Assembly: GCF_900590885.1 (NCBI RefSeq)
Contig: NZ_UUON01000050.1
Span: 62,001-126,000, forward strand
Length of the DNA stretch: 64,000 bases
From: Pseudomonas viridiflava
GTDB taxonomy: Bacteria > Pseudomonadota > Gammaproteobacteria > Pseudomonadales > Pseudomonadaceae
Direction of reading: 5' to 3'
In this document: positions 16,754-26,814 of the stretch, in pieces
Numbering within the stretch: position 1 is the stretch's first letter
Layout: each line of letters starts with the position of its first letter
Notes under the pieces: model-generated
What the model was told of the DNA's origin: nothing
Databases searched by the model: none
Seen by the model: the letters and a program-made list of their open reading frames with translations, nothing else
Made by a program: the position numbers and the translations under genes

Positions 16754-16863
16754 GTGTGAGTTTTCCTGACAGGTTGCGGCGATCTTATCGGTTTTCAGCT
16801 CAGAGTGTGAGGGGTAGAGTGGCCGTCATTGTTTCTTACAAACCTTCCTTCCTGGAGCGCCCC
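16754..16863. promoter_or_regulatory. trpI-trpBA divergent control region
   Basis: Spacer between the two start codons where TrpI sites and both promoters must lie. A GGAGCG Shine-Dalgarno stands before trpB. I did not identify individual TrpI half-sites with certainty. Confidence 0.6.
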
Positions 16864-18092
<1,229 letters not shown>

Positions 18093-18093
<1 letters not shown>

Positions 18094-18902
18094 TGAGCCG
18101 CCTGCAAACACGCTTCACGCAGCTGAAAGAACAAAACCGCGCCGCCCTGGTGACCTTCGTTACCGCCGGCGACCCGGGTTATGACACCTCGCTGGCGATC
18201 CTCAAGGGCTTGCCCGCCGCCGGTGCCGACGTGATCGAGTTGGGCATGCCCTTCACCGACCCGATGGCCGACGGCCCGGCCATCCAGCTGGCCAACATCC
18301 GCGCGCTGGATGCCAAGCAAAACCTGCTGAAAACCCTGCAGATGGTTCGCGAGTTCCGCAAAGACAACAGCGACACCCCGCTGGTGCTGATGGGTTACTT
18401 CAACCCGATCCACAAATACGGTGTGCCCAAATTCATCGCCGACGCCAAGGAAGCCGGTGTGGACGGCCTGATCGTGGTCGACATGCCGCCAGAGCATAAC
18501 GGCGAGCTGTGCGACCCGGCCCAGGCCGCAGGCATCGACTTTATCCGCCTGACCACGCCGACCACCGATGACGTGCGCCTGCCCACCGTGCTCAACGGCA
18601 GCTCCGGCTTTGTGTACTACGTGTCGGTGGCCGGCGTGACCGGCGCCGGTGCCGCGACTCTGGAGCACGTCGAGGAAGCCGTGGCGCGTCTGCGTCGCCA
18701 CACCGACCTGCCGATCAGCATCGGCTTTGGTATCCGCACGCCGGAGCAAGCTGCCGCCATCGCGCGTTTGGCTGATGGTGTGGTGGTGGGTTCGGCGCTG
18801 ATCGATCACATCGCCAGTGCCAAAAGTGATCAGCAAGCCATCGACGGTGTGCTGGGGCTGTGCGCGGCATTGTCGGAAGGTGTCCGCAACGCCCGTAAGT
18901 AA
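18093..18902 (+). CDS. trpA: tryptophan synthase alpha subunit
   Basis: 269-residue TIM-barrel enzyme cleaving indole-3-glycerol phosphate. Start ATG 18093 (MSRLQTRFTQLKEQNRAALVTFV) behind GGAG. Catalytic glutamate in VIELGMPFTDPMADGP and aspartate in GLIVVDMPPE; phosphate loop GFGIRTPEQ. A terminator follows 80 bp downstream. Confidence 0.97.
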
Positions 18903-18981
18903 GCGGCTCGTAAGCGGTAGGTAAAGTTCCTGATACAGAGGAATCATCCTCTCGATCCGCTACCTAAACTGACAAGACCAA

Positions 18982-19014
18982 GGGATTTCGAACCTCGTTC
19001 GAGATCCCTTTTTT
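18982..19014 (+). terminator. trpBA intrinsic terminator
   Basis: Arms GGGATTTCGAAC / GTTCGAGATCCC (one mismatch), 3-base loop, followed by a run of T ending at 19014. Confidence 0.85.
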
Positions 19015-19039
19015 GTTTGCGTGCCCTGAGGAATACCCG

Positions 19040-19480
19040 ATGAAAATGCCCAAATCCGTGATTGCCAGCCTCGGCTTGCTGGTGCTTGGCGCCAGCGCCC
19101 TGGTGCAAGCTGCACCGCCGGACCAGCGTGGTGATGACCGTGGCGGCCCGCAAGGCCAGCAGGAGCAACGTGGCGACGACCATCGCGGCCCGCAGGACAA
19201 CCGTCGCGGCGGCCCACCCCAGGACTTCGGCCCGGTGCGCCAGATCATCCACGACAACCACGGCCAGTTCTCGCGCGGCGCACCACCGCCGCCGAATGTA
19301 CGCCTGGTGCGCGGCCAGCCGCTGCCACGCGGTTACTACGGCGAACGCCTGGACAACCGCGCCCTGTCCCGCCTTCCGGTGTATCAGGGTTACGAATGGC
19401 GCCGCTCAGGGCCGGATGTGGTGTTGATCGCAGTGGGTACGGGAATTGTCTACGAGATTTTGGATGGTGTTCTGAACTAA
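19040..19480 (+). CDS. RcnB family periplasmic protein
   Basis: 146-residue exported protein. Signal MKMPKSVIASLGLLVLGASALVQA, a low-complexity charged region (residues 25-65, Asp/Arg/Gly/Gln with histidines), then the RcnB domain (LPRGYYGERLDNRALSRLPVYQGYEW...). RcnB in E. coli helps nickel/cobalt homeostasis; here no rcnA efflux gene is adjacent, so metal handling is only inferred. Start behind GAGGAA. Confidence 0.82.
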   Translation: MKMPKSVIASLGLLVLGASALVQAAPPDQRGDDRGGPQGQQEQRGDDHRGPQDNRRGGPPQDFGPVRQIIHDNHGQFSRGAPPPPNVRLVRGQPLPRGYYGERLDNRALSRLPVYQGYEWRRSGPDVVLIAVGTGIVYEILDGVLN

Positions 19481-19494
19481 AGCCCGCCGGTGAC

Positions 19495-19527
19495 TGTGTG
19501 GAGAGGGAGCTTGCTCCCGCTCCACAT
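19495..19527. repeat. single REP hairpin, diverged
   Basis: TGTGGAGAGGGAGCTTGCTC followed by CCGCTCCACA: a palindromic REP with altered stem, downstream of the RcnB-like gene. Confidence 0.7.
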
Positions 19528-19553
19528 AAGCGCGCTTGCCACATAAGCATCAT

Positions 19554-20858
19554 CTACAGCTCGATGCGCTCGACTTTACCTACAAGCAATATGTAGGAAA
19601 GCGCCCCGAGCAACGCCAGCACCGCAATGTAAGTAATCGCCGGCGCAAACGAATCGCCACTGGCCAGAAAGCCGATCACGATCGGCGTGGCAATCGCCGA
19701 CAGGTTGCCGATGAAATTGAACACCCCACCGGTCAGCCCGAGCAGGCGTGCGGGTGCCAGGGTCGAGACCAGCGACCAGGTGATCGACGCCAACCCATTG
19801 CCGAAAAACGCCAGCGCCAGGAATGCAATCACCCACGCTGTCGACTCCACATAGTTGGCGCCAATGATCGCCGTGGAAATCAGCAGCCCGCCAATGATCG
19901 GTAACTTGCGCGCAAAACCCACCGACGCCCCGCGGCGAATCAGCCAGTCGGAAAATATCCCCGAACACAACACGCCGACAAATGCGGCCAGGAACGGCAG
20001 CGACGCCAGCAGGCCAGACTTGATGAAGTCCATGCCGCGATATTTCACCAGATAGGTCGGAAACCACGTCAGGAAAAACCACAGCGTGGAGTTCAGGCAG
20101 AACTGGCCCAGGTAGATGCCCCACAGCTTGCGCTTGCTCAGCACGATGCCCAGGTCGACCCAACTGAACGGCGCCTTGGTGGTTTGCGCCTGCATGTCCA
20201 CCAGCCCGCCACCTTCGCGGATCAGCTCGATTTCGGCCGCGTTGGCGCCTTTGAAATCCTTGGGCTCGCGGTACACCGCGTACCAGATCAGCGCCCACAC
20301 AATGCCCACGCCGCCGGTGGCGACAAACACCATGTGCCAGCCGAACGCGTGTTGCAGCCAGGCCAGTACCGGGGTCAGAAATGCCAGCCCGACAAACTGC
20401 CCGGAGGTGTAAACGCCAATCGCCGTGGCGCGCTCGCGCTCGGGAAACCAGGTGGTGACCACGCGGCTGTTGATCGGGTAGGCCGGTGCTTCAAGCGCGC
20501 CGACCGCCATGCGCAGCACAAACAGCGCGATAAAACTGGCGGCGAACCCGAGCATCACGGTGGCGATGGACCACAGCAGCAGGGCGGCGGTGTAGAGGAT
20601 GCGCGGCGGCACGCGGTCCACCAGCCAGCCGCCGGGGATCTGCATGGCGGCGTAGGTCCAGCCGAACGCGGAGAAGATCAGCCCGACATGCACCGGGTCG
20701 ATCCCCAGTTCGCTGGTCAACGCCGGGGCGGCAATCGACAGGTTGCTGCGGTCGAGGTAGTTGATCACGACGGTGATAAACAGCAGCGCCATGATGAAGA
20801 AGCGCTTTTTGCTGGGCGTGACTAAAGAAGCCTGCCCGGTGAAGGATTCAGGGTGCAT
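19554..20858 (-). CDS. dgoT: MFS transporter, D-galactonate (ACS) type
   Basis: 434-residue inner-membrane symporter with about 12 membrane segments. Opening KKRFFIMALLFITVVINYLDRSNLSIAAP is the anion:cation symporter (hexuronate/galactonate) signature. It follows dgoK-dgoA-dgoD on the same strand, so D-galactonate is the likely substrate. A REP hairpin sits in the 127-bp gap to dgoD and may lower its expression relative to the enzymes (inference). Confidence 0.88.
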   Translation of the reverse strand: MHPESFTGQASLVTPSKKRFFIMALLFITVVINYLDRSNLSIAAPALTSELGIDPVHVGLIFSAFGWTYAAMQIPGGWLVDRVPPRILYTAALLLWSIATVMLGFAASFIALFVLRMAVGALEAPAYPINSRVVTTWFPERERATAIGVYTSGQFVGLAFLTPVLAWLQHAFGWHMVFVATGGVGIVWALIWYAVYREPKDFKGANAAEIELIREGGGLVDMQAQTTKAPFSWVDLGIVLSKRKLWGIYLGQFCLNSTLWFFLTWFPTYLVKYRGMDFIKSGLLASLPFLAAFVGVLCSGIFSDWLIRRGASVGFARKLPIIGGLLISTAIIGANYVESTAWVIAFLALAFFGNGLASITWSLVSTLAPARLLGLTGGVFNFIGNLSAIATPIVIGFLASGDSFAPAITYIAVLALLGALSYILLVGKVERIEL

Positions 20859-20920
20859 GGGGGTTGCCTCTTTTTATGTTTATTGAGGACTGAAACTGAG
20901 CTGGCTGAAGAAACCGGGTT

Positions 20921-20958
20921 AAAAATGTGGGAGGGGGCAAGCTCCCTTCCACATTTTT
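20921..20958. repeat. REP hairpin between dgoD and dgoT
   Basis: AAAAATGTGGGAGGGGG, a short centre, then CTCCCTTCCACATTTTT: a long hairpin with flanking A/T tracts that could act as an attenuator or terminator within the operon. Confidence 0.8.
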
Positions 20959-20985
20959 GACCACATTGTTCCAGTCAGAGGGCTA

Positions 20986-22134
20986 TCACCACTCGGCAAA
21001 GCTGCCATCGGCATGGCGCCAGATCGGGTTGCGCCAGCGGTGGCCGATGGCGGCGCGTTCGATCACGTATTCCTCGTTGATCTCGATGCCCAGGCCCGGC
21101 CCGTTGGGGATTTTCACGAAGCCCTGGTCATAGTCGAATACGCCCGGGTCGCGCACGTAGTCGAGCAGGTCGTTGCTCTCGTTGTAGTGAATGCCCAGGC
21201 TCTGCTCCTGGATAAACGCGTTGTAGCAAACGGCGTCCAGTTGCAGGCAGGCCGCCAAGGCAATCGGGCCCAGCGGGCAGTGCAGGGCCAGGGCCACGTC
21301 GTAGGCTTCGGCCATGTTGGCGATCTTGCGGGTTTCGGTGATGCCGCCGGCGTGGGAAGCATCCGGCTGGATGATGTCGACGTAGCCTTCGCTGAGCACG
21401 CGCTTGAAGTCCCAACGCGAGAACAGGCGCTCGCCCAGGGCAATCGGCGTGCTGGTCAGCGGCGCCAGCTCCTTGAGGGCTTCGTAGTTTTCGCTGAGCA
21501 CCGGCTCTTCGATAAACATCAGTTTGTACGGGTCCAGCTCTTTCATCAGCACCTTGGCCATGGGCTTGTGCACCCGGCCATGGAAGTCCACGCCGATGCC
21601 GACGTTCGGCCCGACCGCATCACGTACGGCGGCGACGTTGGCCAGGGCCAGGTCGACTTTTTCGAAGCTGTCGACGAACTGCAATTCTTCGGTGCCGTTC
21701 ATTTTCACCGCCGTGAAGCCACGGGCCACGGCCTCTTTGGCGGCGCGGGCGGTGTCGGCAGGGCGGTCACCACCGATCCACGAATACACGCGAATCTTGT
21801 CGCGCACCTGGCCACCTAAAAGATCGCTGACGGACACGCCGAGGGCCTTGCCCTTGATGTCCCATAGCGCCTGGTCGATGCCGGCGAGAGCGCTCATGTG
21901 CACGGCACCGCCACGGTAGAAGCCGCCGCGATAGAGCACGGTCCAGATGTCTTCGATGTTGCGTGGGTCTTTGCCGATCAGGTAGTCGGACAATTCTTCA
22001 ACGGCAGCGGCCACGGTGTGGGCGCGGCCCTCGACTACGGGCTCGCCCCAGCCGGTCACGCCCTGGTCGGTTTCGACCTTGAGGAAGCACCAGCGCGGCG
22101 GGACGATGAAGGTCGTCAGTTTGGTGATTTTCAT
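20986..22134 (-). CDS. dgoD: D-galactonate dehydratase
   Basis: 382-residue enolase-superfamily enzyme converting D-galactonate to 2-dehydro-3-deoxygalactonate. Metal ligands and acid/base residues are visible: AVKMNG (lysine region), IGVDFHG (Asp), MFIEEPVL (Glu), ALGERLFS (Glu), QPDASHAGGITE and HCPLGPIAL (catalytic His). Length is as in E. coli DgoD. Third gene of the operon, 48 bp after dgoA. Confidence 0.95.
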   Translation of the reverse strand: MKITKLTTFIVPPRWCFLKVETDQGVTGWGEPVVEGRAHTVAAAVEELSDYLIGKDPRNIEDIWTVLYRGGFYRGGAVHMSALAGIDQALWDIKGKALGVSVSDLLGGQVRDKIRVYSWIGGDRPADTARAAKEAVARGFTAVKMNGTEELQFVDSFEKVDLALANVAAVRDAVGPNVGIGVDFHGRVHKPMAKVLMKELDPYKLMFIEEPVLSENYEALKELAPLTSTPIALGERLFSRWDFKRVLSEGYVDIIQPDASHAGGITETRKIANMAEAYDVALALHCPLGPIALAACLQLDAVCYNAFIQEQSLGIHYNESNDLLDYVRDPGVFDYDQGFVKIPNGPGLGIEINEEYVIERAAIGHRWRNPIWRHADGSFAEW

Positions 22135-22182
22135 CTGTTATCTCTCTTATAGATGCGGCGCCCGTGGGCGCGGAACTTGATA

Positions 22183-22803
22183 TCAGCTCAGGGCTTTCCA
22201 GGCGGCGACATATGCCTGGGCGCGGCTCGCGACCTGATCCACGCTCATGCCCGGTTTGAACAACCCGGAACCCAGCCCGAAACCCTTGGCGCCGGCGTCG
22301 ATAAACACCTGCATGTTGTCCGGGGTAATGCCGCCCACCGGCAGCAGCAAGGTGCCCGCCGGCAATACCGCCAGCCACGCCTTGATCACTGAAGGGCCCA
22401 TTTGCTCGGCCGGAAACAGCTTCAACACGTCGGCGCCTTCGGCCAATGCGGCGAAGGCTTCGGTGGGAGTGGCCACGCCCGGCGACAGGTACAAGCCGGC
22501 CGCTTTGGCCGCGCGCAGCACCTTGGCATCGCTGTGGGGCATGACGATCACCTGGCCGCCGGCGGCCTTGACCTGCTCGACCTGCTCCGGCGTCAACACC
22601 GTGCCGGCGCCGATCAGGCAATCGGCGGGCAGGCTGTCGCGCAGGGTGCGAATGCTGGTGTAAGGGTCCGGCGAATTCAGCGGGACTTCGATCACGCGAA
22701 AACCGGCGTCGTACAACGCTTGACCTACCGCCTGGGCTTCGCCCGGCGTGACGCCACGCAGGATTGCGATCAAACCGTTTTGTGCGAGTGCTTGCTTGAG
22801 CAT
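22183..22803 (-). CDS. dgoA: 2-dehydro-3-deoxy-6-phosphogalactonate aldolase
   Basis: 206-residue class I aldolase cleaving KDPGal to pyruvate and glyceraldehyde-3-phosphate. Start MLKQALAQNGLIAILRGVTPGEA at 22803, 13 bp after dgoK. Schiff-base lysine in DVLKLFPAEQMGP; glutamate in RVIEVPLNSPDP; C-terminal GGITPDNMQ phosphate site. The frame runs on upstream through dgoK out of phase; that part is not coding. Confidence 0.95.
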   Translation of the reverse strand: MLKQALAQNGLIAILRGVTPGEAQAVGQALYDAGFRVIEVPLNSPDPYTSIRTLRDSLPADCLIGAGTVLTPEQVEQVKAAGGQVIVMPHSDAKVLRAAKAAGLYLSPGVATPTEAFAALAEGADVLKLFPAEQMGPSVIKAWLAVLPAGTLLLPVGGITPDNMQVFIDAGAKGFGLGSGLFKPGMSVDQVASRAQAYVAAWKALS

Positions 22804-22816
22804 GTAGGGCCTCCGT

Positions 22817-23770
22817 TTAGGGTTGAGTGAGCCCGGCCGCGACGGCCAGTTGCCACAGGCCGCGCTCGGTGGCTTCCTGCGCCAAGCTGACGTGGGCAAA
22901 GCCGCACAGGGCGAGGGCGCGTTGGTAGCGGGCGCAAAGGGCGGCGGCGCCGACCAGGATGATCGGCTGGTGTTTGGCATGGGCCGGCAGGCCGGCGAGT
23001 TCATGGCCAATCAGCAGGCCGGAGAGGTAATCAGGCTGTTGCTCGGGCGCGAGTTCGGCGGTAAGCCCCAGGGTGCGCGCGCTGAATAGCGTCGACAGCA
23101 CGCCGCGTTGGCCGTCTTGCGATAGCGCCACGCGGACGCCGCGATCAAACGCATCAGCCTGGAACTGTTCAGAGGTTTTTTGCGTTCGCCCGAGAATGCT
23201 GTGCTTGCTCAACACCGCAAACACTTCGCCGGTCATGAAGGTGTCGAAGTGGGTGATGCGGCCTTCAACCACCTCGACCCATTTGGAATGGCTGCCGGGC
23301 AGGCCGATCAACACATCGGTATGGGCCGGCAGGCTTTGCAGCACACCCAGCACTTGGGTTTCTTCGCCGCGCATCACATTGGGCAAGCCGACCTGCTCGA
23401 TCACGCCGGGCACGATATGCACCGTCACACCACGCAGGCTGCGTAGGCTGTGCAGCGCCTGGCCGAGACTGGCGACGTCGACGGGGGTATTGCGGTAGGC
23501 CGCTTCGCTCCAGCCCTGGGCGCTGCCGACCATTCCGCAGGCGATCACCGGCAGGTGCGGCTCGGCGTCGAGCCAGTCGCCGCACGCTGCATCGAACGCC
23601 AACTCGAAGCCATCGCTGCAGCGCGCGCCGGCGATGTCCCGAGGCTCGCTGGGCAAGTGCATGATGCCGGTGGGCAGCGCGCGCTGCTCCAACACCACGC
23701 CGGCCGGGCCGAGTTTGTAAGCACGAAGGGAGCTGGTTCCCCAATCGAGCGCGATCAATTGCGCCTGCAT
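22817..23770 (-). CDS. dgoK: 2-dehydro-3-deoxygalactonokinase
   Basis: 317-residue sugar kinase phosphorylating 2-dehydro-3-deoxygalactonate. N-terminal phosphate loop ALDWGTSSLRAYKL is typical of DgoK; GLPGSHSKWVEV and GEVFAVLSKHSILG are further family blocks. First gene of dgoK-dgoA-dgoD-dgoT. No dgoR regulator gene is adjacent, unlike many operons of this type. Confidence 0.94.
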   Translation of the reverse strand: MQAQLIALDWGTSSLRAYKLGPAGVVLEQRALPTGIMHLPSEPRDIAGARCSDGFELAFDAACGDWLDAEPHLPVIACGMVGSAQGWSEAAYRNTPVDVASLGQALHSLRSLRGVTVHIVPGVIEQVGLPNVMRGEETQVLGVLQSLPAHTDVLIGLPGSHSKWVEVVEGRITHFDTFMTGEVFAVLSKHSILGRTQKTSEQFQADAFDRGVRVALSQDGQRGVLSTLFSARTLGLTAELAPEQQPDYLSGLLIGHELAGLPAHAKHQPIILVGAAALCARYQRALALCGFAHVSLAQEATERGLWQLAVAAGLTQP

Positions 23771-23827
23771 CGCTTCACCTGAGTTCTGAGCGGATGCAGC
23801 GAATATAAACCTACGGGAGATGAAGTC

Positions 23828-23861
23828 TCAATATATAAATATTGATCCCATATTTAGGGAT
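23828..23861. promoter_or_regulatory. paired dyads upstream of dgoK
   Basis: TCAATAT-ATAA-ATATTGA (23828-23845) is followed at once by ATCCC-N7-GGGAT (23845-23861). They lie within the 96-bp gap upstream of dgoK and are suitable as operator sites for the galactonate regulator. Function is inferred. Confidence 0.45.
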
Positions 23862-23866
23862 TTTGT

Positions 23867-24196
23867 TTATGAAAAGATTGAGAGGTTCAGCGGCCTCATC
23901 GCGCCCATCCAAACGGCGTAGTCGGTGTGATCCTTCAAGTCATCGCCGGTATCGGGGTGCAGGAACACCACCAGCCCATTGCGATGAATGACCAGCCACG
24001 GCAGCACGACGCCAATGTATTCAGGGTCGAATGCCAGTTGGCAGCTCCAGTCCGGGTGCGGGCCCACGGGCTTTTCGTGCACGCGCCCCATGCGCAGCGG
24101 GAACAGTTTGGCGGCGTCTTCGCACAGCGTGCGCGCCTGCTCGAGGGTGTTTGCGTCGAAGTAGACATGGGCGTGGTAGCCCTTGATACGTTGCAT
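23867..24196 (-). CDS. DOPA 4,5-dioxygenase family protein
   Basis: 109-residue ring-cleavage dioxygenase-like protein. The start at 24196 (MQRIKGYHAHVYFD) is preferred, with CGGAGT before it; an in-frame ATG 14 codons upstream is possible. Histidines of the family are in GYHAHVYFD, GRVHEKPVGPHPDWSCQLAF and LPWLVIHRNGLVVFLHPDTGDDLKDH. Real substrate in bacteria is unknown. Confidence 0.88.
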   Translation of the reverse strand: MQRIKGYHAHVYFDANTLEQARTLCEDAAKLFPLRMGRVHEKPVGPHPDWSCQLAFDPEYIGVVLPWLVIHRNGLVVFLHPDTGDDLKDHTDYAVWMGAMRPLNLSIFS

Positions 24197-24227
24197 GACG
24201 AACTCCGGATCCAATATGCGCCAAATC

Positions 24228-25178
24228 CTAGACGGCAATCGAAGGCAGGGCCAGCCCGGTCAACGACTGCGCGCTGCTGGCCTGTTCCGCCACCAGCCAC
24301 TCCACAAACCGCTCGACCAACTGCCCTCGGCGTTTGCGCTGGGGCTGCACTACGTAATAGCCGAAGCGTGAGATGACCGTGTCGTTGATCGGCCGGCACA
24401 ACCAGTTCTGCTCGAGCAGGTTATCCACCAGGTGGCGCCAGCCGATCGCCACGCCCTGGCCGGCAATCGCGGCCTGGATCAGCAGGGTGTAGTTGTCGAA
24501 ACGCAGTTGCCCGGGAGTGGGCGCGGCGCTGATGCCCAGCTCGCGAAACACGCCGGCCCAGTCGAACCACTGGCTGTTGTTTTCCTGGCGCAAGTGCAGC
24601 AAGGGGTAATCGTGCAAATTTTGTACAGTCAGCGGCGTTGCCTGAGCCTTGAGCCATTGCGGGCTGCACACCGGAAACACTTCTTCGTTGAACAGCCACA
24701 GGCTGTCGCCCTGCTTGAAGCGGCCATCGCCGAACAGTACCGCCACGTCAATATCGCTGCGCAAGGTGGCGTGGTTGCGCTCGCTGGTCACCAGGCTTAC
24801 GTCCACTTGCGGGTTGGCCTGGTGGAAACGATGCAGGCGCGGCATCAGCCAGTAGGCGGCAAAGGCGAAGTCGGTGGCCACTTGCAGCACTTCATGCTGG
24901 TCCTGCTGGGTGATCGCGCTGAGGCCCTGGTTGATGCTCTGCAAACCGCCTTGCACGTGTTCGAACAACAACGCGCCGGCGTCGGTCAGTTCGATGCCCC
25001 GGTAGATGCGATCAAACAGGCGGATCGCCAGCTGTTCTTCGAGGCGCTTGATCTGCTGGCTGATCGCCGGCTGGGTGGTGCCCAGCTCCATCGCGGCGGC
25101 GGTAAAGCTGCGGTGGCGCGCGGCGGCTTCGAAGGCGCGCAGCAGGTCGAGGGACAGGTCACCGAGGGCTTCATACAT
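24228..25178 (-). CDS. LysR regulator of choline-sulfate use
   Basis: 316-residue LysR protein. HTH: DLLRAFEAAARHRSFTAAAMELGTTQPAISQQIKRLEEQ; effector domain follows. Divergent from betC with 103 bp between, the arrangement of the BetR-like choline-sulfate regulators in Pseudomonas. Effector choline or choline-O-sulfate is inferred from context. Confidence 0.85.
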   Translation of the reverse strand: MYEALGDLSLDLLRAFEAAARHRSFTAAAMELGTTQPAISQQIKRLEEQLAIRLFDRIYRGIELTDAGALLFEHVQGGLQSINQGLSAITQQDQHEVLQVATDFAFAAYWLMPRLHRFHQANPQVDVSLVTSERNHATLRSDIDVAVLFGDGRFKQGDSLWLFNEEVFPVCSPQWLKAQATPLTVQNLHDYPLLHLRQENNSQWFDWAGVFRELGISAAPTPGQLRFDNYTLLIQAAIAGQGVAIGWRHLVDNLLEQNWLCRPINDTVISRFGYYVVQPQRKRRGQLVERFVEWLVAEQASSAQSLTGLALPSIAV

Positions 25179-25281
25179 AAGCTGTGCTTATCCTAGACAT
25201 TGCTTTTCATGGGCTTTACCCCATTTTCCATGGGCCGCATGCTCATTCGCATAAACACCGCCTATGGAATGCCGATAGATC

Positions 25282-26796
25282 ATGAAGCGCAAGAACATTC
25301 TTTTCATCATGGCCGATCAAATGGCCGCGCCGATGCTGCCGTTCTACGGACCTTCCCCAATCAAGTTGCCTAATCTGAGCCGCCTCGCCGCGCAGGGCGT
25401 GGTGTTCGATGCCGCCTATTGCAATAGTCCGCTCTGTGCACCGTCGCGCTTCACCCTGGTCAGCGGCCAGTTGCCGAGCAAGATCGGCGCCTACGACAAC
25501 GCGGCCGATTTCCCCGCCGACGTACCGACCTATGCCCACTACCTGCGTCGCCTCGGCTACCGCACGGCGCTGTCGGGCAAGATGCATTTCTGCGGCCCCG
25601 ACCAGCTGCACGGCTATGAAGAACGCCTGACCAGCGACATCTACCCCGCCGACTACGGCTGGGCGGTGAACTGGGACGAGCCCGACGTGCGCCCCACCTG
25701 GTACCACAACATGTCCTCGGTGCTGCAAGCCGGCCCATGCGTGCGCACCAACCAGCTGGATTTCGACGAGGAGGTGGTGTTCAAGGCCCAGCAGTATCTG
25801 TTCGACCATATCCGCGAAGACGGCGACCAGCCCTTTTGCCTCACCGTGTCGATGACCCACCCACACGACCCGTACACCATTCCCAAGCCGTTCTGGGATC
25901 TGTACGACGACAACGACATCCCATTGCCTACGACGCCAGCCCAGGCCGATCTCGACCCGCACTCCCAGCGGCTGCTCAAGGTCTACGACCTGTGGGACAA
26001 ACCGCTGCCTGTGGATAAGATCCGCGATGCGCGCCGCGCGTATTTCGGTGCGTGCAGCTACATCGACAGCAACGTCGGCAAGCTCCTGCAAACCCTGGAA
26101 GACACCGGCCTGGCCGACGACACCATCATCATCTTCTCCGGCGACCACGGCGACATGCTCGGCGAGCGCGGCCTCTGGTACAAAATGCACTGGTTTGAAA
26201 TGGCCGCCCGCGTGCCGCTGCTGGTCAGTGCGCCGGGGCAGTTTGCCGCTGGCCGCGTGAGCAAGGCCGTGTCCACTGCCGACCTGTTGCCGACCCTGGT
26301 GGAACTGGCCGGCGGCCAGCTTGACCCGCGCCTGCCACTGGATGGCCGCTCGCTGGTCCCGCACTTGCAAGGGCAGGGCGGGCACGATGAAGTGTTTGGC
26401 GAATACATGGCCGAAGGCACCATCAGCCCGTTGATGATGATTCGCCGGGGCAACTACAAATTCATCTACAGCGAAGACGACCCGTGTCTACTGTTCGATG
26501 TGCACAACGACCCGCACGAGCGGGAAGACCTCAGCCAGTCACCGGAACACCGGCCACTGCTCGAGGCGTTTTTGAGTGAGGCGCGGGCCAAATGGGACAT
26601 CCCGGCGATCCATCAACAGGTGCTCGCCAGCCAACGCCGTCGCCGCCTGGTGTTTGAGGCGCTGACCCAAGGCAAGCTGAAGAGCTGGGATCACCAGCCA
26701 CTGGTGGATGCCAGTCAGCAATACATGCGCAACCATATCGACCTCGACGACCTGGAGCGCAAGGCACGTTATCCACAACCCTGCCAAAACCAATAA
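25282..26796 (+). CDS. betC: choline-sulfatase
   Basis: 504-residue type I sulfatase that hydrolyses choline-O-sulfate to choline and sulfate. The formylglycine site is C52 in NSPLCAPSR. Other metal ligands: N-terminal IMADQM and FSGDHGDMLGERGLWYK. The C-terminal region (HQQVLASQRRRRLVFEALTQG) is typical of BetC. Lies 18 bp upstream of choX, so the operon releases choline and recovers it or imports more. Confidence 0.95.
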   Translation: MKRKNILFIMADQMAAPMLPFYGPSPIKLPNLSRLAAQGVVFDAAYCNSPLCAPSRFTLVSGQLPSKIGAYDNAADFPADVPTYAHYLRRLGYRTALSGKMHFCGPDQLHGYEERLTSDIYPADYGWAVNWDEPDVRPTWYHNMSSVLQAGPCVRTNQLDFDEEVVFKAQQYLFDHIREDGDQPFCLTVSMTHPHDPYTIPKPFWDLYDDNDIPLPTTPAQADLDPHSQRLLKVYDLWDKPLPVDKIRDARRAYFGACSYIDSNVGKLLQTLEDTGLADDTIIIFSGDHGDMLGERGLWYKMHWFEMAARVPLLVSAPGQFAAGRVSKAVSTADLLPTLVELAGGQLDPRLPLDGRSLVPHLQGQGGHDEVFGEYMAEGTISPLMMIRRGNYKFIYSEDDPCLLFDVHNDPHEREDLSQSPEHRPLLEAFLSEARAKWDIPAIHQQVLASQRRRRLVFEALTQGKLKSWDHQPLVDASQQYMRNHIDLDDLERKARYPQPCQNQ

Positions 26797-26814
26797 ATAG
26801 ACAGAGGGAAGGCC

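Noticed and set aside
22183..23010. Longer version of the aldolase frame
   Set aside because: The upstream part overlaps dgoK out of frame; the ATG at 22803 gives the family length.
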